Source of the DNA: Candidatus Bipolaricaulota bacterium | GTDB lineage: Bacteria > Bipolaricaulota > Bipolaricaulia > Bipolaricaulales > Bipolaricaulaceae | DNA length: 8,769 nt | NCBI GenBank assembly: GCA_015661965.1 | Contig: DQVA01000157.1 | Coordinates: forward strand, 1 to 8,769 | Reading direction: 5' to 3' | Shown here: piece by piece, positions 6,086 to 8,769 of the stretch | How positions within the stretch are numbered: position 1 is the first letter of the stretch | Layout: every line of letters begins with the position of its first letter | Made by a program: the position numbers and the translations under genes | Notes under the pieces: model-generated | Databases searched by the model: none | Seen by the model: the letters and a program-made list of their open reading frames with translations, nothing else | What the model was told of the DNA's origin: nothing

Positions 6086-7258
6086 TCACTCCAGCCTGTC
6101 CCGGAGCCAGCGGGCGAACACCTGGTCGGCTATCCGCCACCGGCCGGGCCCCACCCGGATGACCAGCTCCTTCTCGGCCAGATACCGGAGGTATTGGCTC
6201 ACCGTGTTCGGGGGTTCCACGGCTTCCCGGGCGATGTCGCTGGGGGTGGCATGTCCTTTTGCCATGGCTTGGAGTACCTTCCTCTCTTTGGCCGAAAGCC
6301 GCTGCCACTGCTCCTGGAACAGTATCCCCCCCTCCTCCCGGAGGAACTCCTCCACCGCCTGTTCCACTTCCCCCTCCGTGACGGCCTGTTCGCCCCTGCG
6401 GCTCAGCTCGCGGCCGACGAACTGGACATAGAACGGGATCCCCTGGGTGAACTCCCACAGGAGCGACAGGGCGCCGGCGGAGATAGGGCGCCCCAAGTTG
6501 CGTCGCAACAACTCCTCCACCGCGTCCCGGGGCAGGGGACCCACCTCCCGCACGATGAACTGGCGCCAAAAAGCCGCCGCTGGCCGCAAGGCCACCGCCT
6601 CCATTGTGCCCCTCACCGACCCGGAGATGGACAGCACCAGGTTTTCCGCCCGTTCATATTCACTGCGGAGCTTACGCACCACCCCTTCCCCCAATGGCTT
6701 CCCCCCGCGCCGGAGCTCCAGGATGGAGGGGAATTCATCCAGGAACAGGGCGCACCGCACCCCACACTCGCCGGCCAATTTATCCGGGAACGCCAAGCTA
6801 CGGGAGAGGAGCTCCCCCGGGGGCACCTCCCCCCGGCCCCGGGAGAGCATGAGCACCACCTCCAGCTCCTCCCGCAGCCGCAGCGACAGCCTCACCTCCC
6901 GCAGGAGCTCCCGCAATAGCTCCAACGGGGCCTGCAAGAGGTGGCGGGCACGCACCCGCAGGGGGAGTTGTCCCTGTTCCCGAAACGCGTCCAGGACGGC
7001 GCCCAGAAGTTCCCGGGAAAGCTCCTCCGGCGTCCCCTCCACCAGCTCCCATAGGGACAGGTAGACCGGTACCACGGCGGGGAACTCCCTCAGCCGGCGC
7101 ACCGTCTCCAGGAACAAGGAGGTCTTCCCCATCCGGCGGGGGCCCACCAGGGCGAAGCCCATCCTCTCCCGGGGGGAGGACAGGGTACCCACCAGCTCCT
7201 GGAGCAGCTCCTCCCGGTCCAGGAAGTCCTCCCCCCACACCGGCCTTAGGGTGAACAT
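6086..7258 (-). CDS. Archaeal-type AAA ATPase with C-terminal winged helix
   Basis: The protein has 390 residues. The N-terminal FLDREELLQEL followed by the Walker A GPRRMGKTS (39-47), the Walker B CALFLDEF (169-176, with Asp174 and Glu175) and the sensor-like LVLSISGSVRG (208-217) identify the archaeal ATPase group of P-loop proteins (Arch_ATPase, MNS clade of STAND/AAA+). Residues 321-390 (LSAKERKVLQAMAKG, then DIAREAVEPPNTVSQYLRYL) form a winged helix-turn-helix. The frame is open a further 64 codons upstream, but those bases belong to the divergent helicase and promoter gap. The ATG at 7256-7258 matches the usual family N-terminus. The role is unknown; such proteins are thought to act as ATP-driven switches or DNA- or protein-binding regulators. 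It has no Shine-Dalgarno and its -10 box is only 10 nt upstream. It could be an accessory or defence-linked gene, but nothing around it shows that. Confidence 0.85.
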   Translation of the reverse strand: MFTLRPVWGEDFLDREELLQELVGTLSSPRERMGFALVGPRRMGKTSLFLETVRRLREFPAVVPVYLSLWELVEGTPEELSRELLGAVLDAFREQGQLPLRVRARHLLQAPLELLRELLREVRLSLRLREELEVVLMLSRGRGEVPPGELLSRSLAFPDKLAGECGVRCALFLDEFPSILELRRGGKPLGEGVVRKLRSEYERAENLVLSISGSVRGTMEAVALRPAAAFWRQFIVREVGPLPRDAVEELLRRNLGRPISAGALSLLWEFTQGIPFYVQFVGRELSRRGEQAVTEGEVEQAVEEFLREEGGILFQEQWQRLSAKERKVLQAMAKGHATPSDIAREAVEPPNTVSQYLRYLAEKELVIRVGPGRWRIADQVFARWLRDRLE

Positions 7259-7268
7259 CCCGACAACA

Positions 7269-7296
7269 AATCTATCGCCAACATTTTTATTGTCAA
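7269..7296 (-). promoter_or_regulatory. Promoter of the ATPase gene
   Basis: On the minus strand a perfect TTGACA (7291-7296) is followed by a 16-nt spacer and TAGATT (7269-7274, four of six TATAAT positions). Only 10 nt separate the -10 from the ATPase ATG, so the transcript should have a leader of about 0-4 nt. The element lies in the only clearly AT-rich patch of the window, about 7262-7297. Confidence 0.6.
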
Positions 7297-7315
7297 GTGC
7301 CCGCGGGCCATCCCT

Positions 7316-7321
7316 TACACT
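7316..7321 (+). promoter_or_regulatory. Possible -10 box (TACACT) of the helicase gene
   Basis: TACACT fits TANNNT and lies 7 nt before GTG 7329-7331, the distance expected if transcription starts at the codon itself. TTGTCA at 7290-7295 resembles a -35 and overlaps the divergent TTGACA, but its 20-nt spacer is longer than normal, so the -35 is doubtful. Confidence 0.35.
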
Positions 7322-7328
7322 TCCCGCT

Positions 7329-8769
7329 GTGGAGGACATGCTGGAGGGGCTGAACGGGGAGCAGCTTGCGGCGGTGACCCACAGGGAGGGGCCGCTGTTG
7401 GTGCTGGCCGGGGTGGGCACCGGCAAGACCACCGTCATCACCCGCCGCATCGCCTACCTCATCGCCGAGGGCCTCGTCCAGCGCCCCAGCCAGCTTTTGG
7501 TGTTCACCTTCTCCCACCAGGCGGCGGAGGAGATGTTGGACCGTGCATTCGACTGGGTGGGCTACGCTGCCCTGGACGCCTGGGTGGCCACCTACCACTC
7601 GGTGTGCGAGCGGATCCTCAGGGAGAACGCGCCCCTGGCCGGCCTGCCCCCGGACTTCAAGATCCTGGACGAGTGGGACCAGCGCGTGTTCCTGCTGGAT
7701 CACCTGTGGGAGCTCCCGTTGCGGGTTCTGAAACCCCGCGCCCTGCGTCAGCCCCTGCGGTTCCTGGCCCCAGTCCTCTCCCTCATCCACCGGGCCAAGG
7801 ACGAGGGCCTGTCCCCGGGCGACTACCTGAGGTGGGTGGAGCGGGTCCGGGAAGTGGGAAGCCTCCCCGAGGATGAACTCTCCCTCCATCGGGAGCTGGC
7901 CGAGATCTACGCCGCCTACCAGGAGCTCCTCCAGGCGGAGGGGATGGTGGACTTCGGTGACCTGGTGCTGCGGGCGGTGCGGCTCCTGGAGGAGCGTCCC
8001 GGGCTCCGCTCCGAATACCACCGCCGGTTTCCGTTCGTGCTGGCCGACGAGTTCCAGGACACCAGCAAGGCCGAGCTCAAGCTGGTGCAGCTCCTCTCCG
8101 GGCACCGCAACGTCACGGTGGTGGGGGACGATGACCAGGCCATCTACGGGTTCCGGGGGGTGCCCTGGGATAACCTGCTTTCTTTCCTAAAGGCGTTCCC
8201 CGAGGCCAGGGTAATCGTGCTCCGGGAGAACTATCGCTCCACCTCCCAGATCCTGTCTGCCTCCCTCAGGCTGATCCGGCACAACGCCCACCGGCTAGAG
8301 GCGCTGTCCCAGCGGGGAGAGATCCCCCATCGGATCGAGAAGGACCTGCACGCCGCCAAGGGGGAGGGCCCCCTCCCCAGCCACCACCACTTCCCCACCG
8401 TGGTGGAGGAGGCGGAGTTCCTGGCCGAGAGGGTGAAGGAGCTGGCGGCTGACGGTGTTCCTTTCCGGGAGATAGCGGTGCTGTATCGCAACCGCTATCG
8501 GCCGGACCCCTATCTCAAGGCCCTGTCCGAGGCGGGGGTGCCGTGGGTGCTGGCGGGCCGGTTCGGGGCGGGGCTGTTCGACCAACAGGAGATCAAGCTG
8601 GTCCTGTCGTTTTTGAAGAGCGTCGCCGATCCCCGGGACGACCAGGCCCTGTATCACTTGCTCGGCTCGCCTATCTACCGCATGCCGGGGGAGGACCTGG
8701 CGGCCCTCGCCGCCCGCGCCCAGCGGGCCCACCGACCCCTGCGGCAGGTGCTGGCCGCCGCCCTGGAGG
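7329..8769 (+). CDS. UvrD/PcrA-family SF1A DNA helicase, N-terminal part (3' end outside window)
   Basis: The frame stays open to the window's right edge, giving 480 residues without a stop; family members run to about 650-750. This is an ATP-dependent 3'-5' DNA helicase of the UvrD/PcrA/Rep type, used in repair and in clearing replication conflicts. Numbering from ATG 7338, the motifs in order are: Q motif LNGEQLAAV; motif I AGVGTGKTT (24-32, where AGAGSGKT is usual); motif Ia VFTFSHQAAEEM; TYHSVCERILR; motif II ADEFQDTS (236-243); motif III VGDDDQAIYGFRG (262-274); motif IV ENYRST (297-302); and, past the 1B/2A junction, GLFDQQEIKLVLSFL. GTG 7329 is preferred because a TACACT box lies 7 nt ahead; ATG 7338 has GGAGG only 2 nt away, too close to act. 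TTG 7290 is in frame but would enter the promoter. The exact subgroup (PcrA, UvrD or an accessory paralogue) needs the missing C-terminus. It diverges from the ATPase gene. Confidence 0.92.
   Translation, partial: MEDMLEGLNGEQLAAVTHREGPLLVLAGVGTGKTTVITRRIAYLIAEGLVQRPSQLLVFTFSHQAAEEMLDRAFDWVGYAALDAWVATYHSVCERILRENAPLAGLPPDFKILDEWDQRVFLLDHLWELPLRVLKPRALRQPLRFLAPVLSLIHRAKDEGLSPGDYLRWVERVREVGSLPEDELSLHRELAEIYAAYQELLQAEGMVDFGDLVLRAVRLLEERPGLRSEYHRRFPFVLADEFQDTSKAELKLVQLLSGHRNVTVVGDDDQAIYGFRGVPWDNLLSFLKAFPEARVIVLRENYRSTSQILSASLRLIRHNAHRLEALSQRGEIPHRIEKDLHAAKGEGPLPSHHHFPTVVEEAEFLAERVKELAADGVPFREIAVLYRNRYRPDPYLKALSEAGVPWVLAGRFGAGLFDQQEIKLVLSFLKSVADPRDDQALYHLLGSPIYRMPGEDLAALAARAQRAHRPLRQVLAAALE

Noticed and set aside
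5589..6919. Two overlapping plus-strand frames of about 280 codons (5589-6431 and 6071-6919)
   Set aside because: Both are antisense to DUF554 and the ATPase, rich in Pro, Gln, Gly and Arg, with no family resemblance.
7259..7450. 64-codon N-terminal extension of the ATPase
   Set aside because: It is antisense to the helicase start and runs through the promoter gap; its Pro/Ser/Thr-rich translation does not resemble the family, whose usual start is at 7258.
7293..8105. 270-codon minus-strand frame over the helicase
   Set aside because: It lies opposite a coding region with all SF1 helicase motifs and has no recognisable domain.
6086..8769. ATPase plus helicase as a new defence system
   Set aside because: The genes are divergent, the helicase looks like a standard UvrD/PcrA enzyme, and no nuclease, toxin or mobile element accompanies them. 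The idea cannot be supported from this window.

Overview
This is a GC-rich bacterial window (clearly above 60% G+C by eye) with six complete protein genes, two genes cut by the window edges, and short intergenic gaps. No rRNA, tRNA, CRISPR array, insertion sequence or phage gene was seen. The gene set fits a free-living, possibly thermophilic, deep-branching bacterium: an archaeal-type AAA ATPase, a two-gene NOL1/NOP2/sun RNA methyltransferase pair, a TldD/PmbA-like protein and TANNNT boxes set almost directly against start codons. Bipolaricaulota (Acetothermia) or a Thermus-like lineage are guesses only; nothing here proves a phylum.

Layout, left to right. 1-477 (+) is the C-terminal end of a TldD/PmbA-family protein. 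It converges, across a perfect 12-bp GC-rich hairpin, on 531-2507 (-). That gene encodes a 658-residue exported protein built from a von Willebrand A domain, thirteen RTX-type calcium-binding nonapeptides, a Cys/Pro-rich hinge and three 95-residue beta-sandwich-like repeats. It has its own extended -10 promoter and a structured leader. Next comes a minus-strand cluster, probably one operon read from about 5940 down to 2631: DUF554 membrane protein, MFS exporter, RsmF-like rRNA m5C methyltransferase and a separate small COG3270-like PUA-fold partner. The first and last pairs of genes overlap. Further right, 6086-7258 (-) is an archaeal-type ATPase with a C-terminal winged helix. An AT-rich gap of about 70 bp separates it from a divergent UvrD/PcrA-family SF1 helicase that runs off the right edge.

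Most of the window is housekeeping or generic accessory content, and I see no convincing new multi-gene system. The items most worth a second look are the vWA-RTX-repeat surface protein, the split methyltransferase and PUA partner with a 26-bp overlap, and the recurrent -10-like box placed 7-10 nt before a start codon with no Shine-Dalgarno, which suggests leaderless transcripts for three genes.
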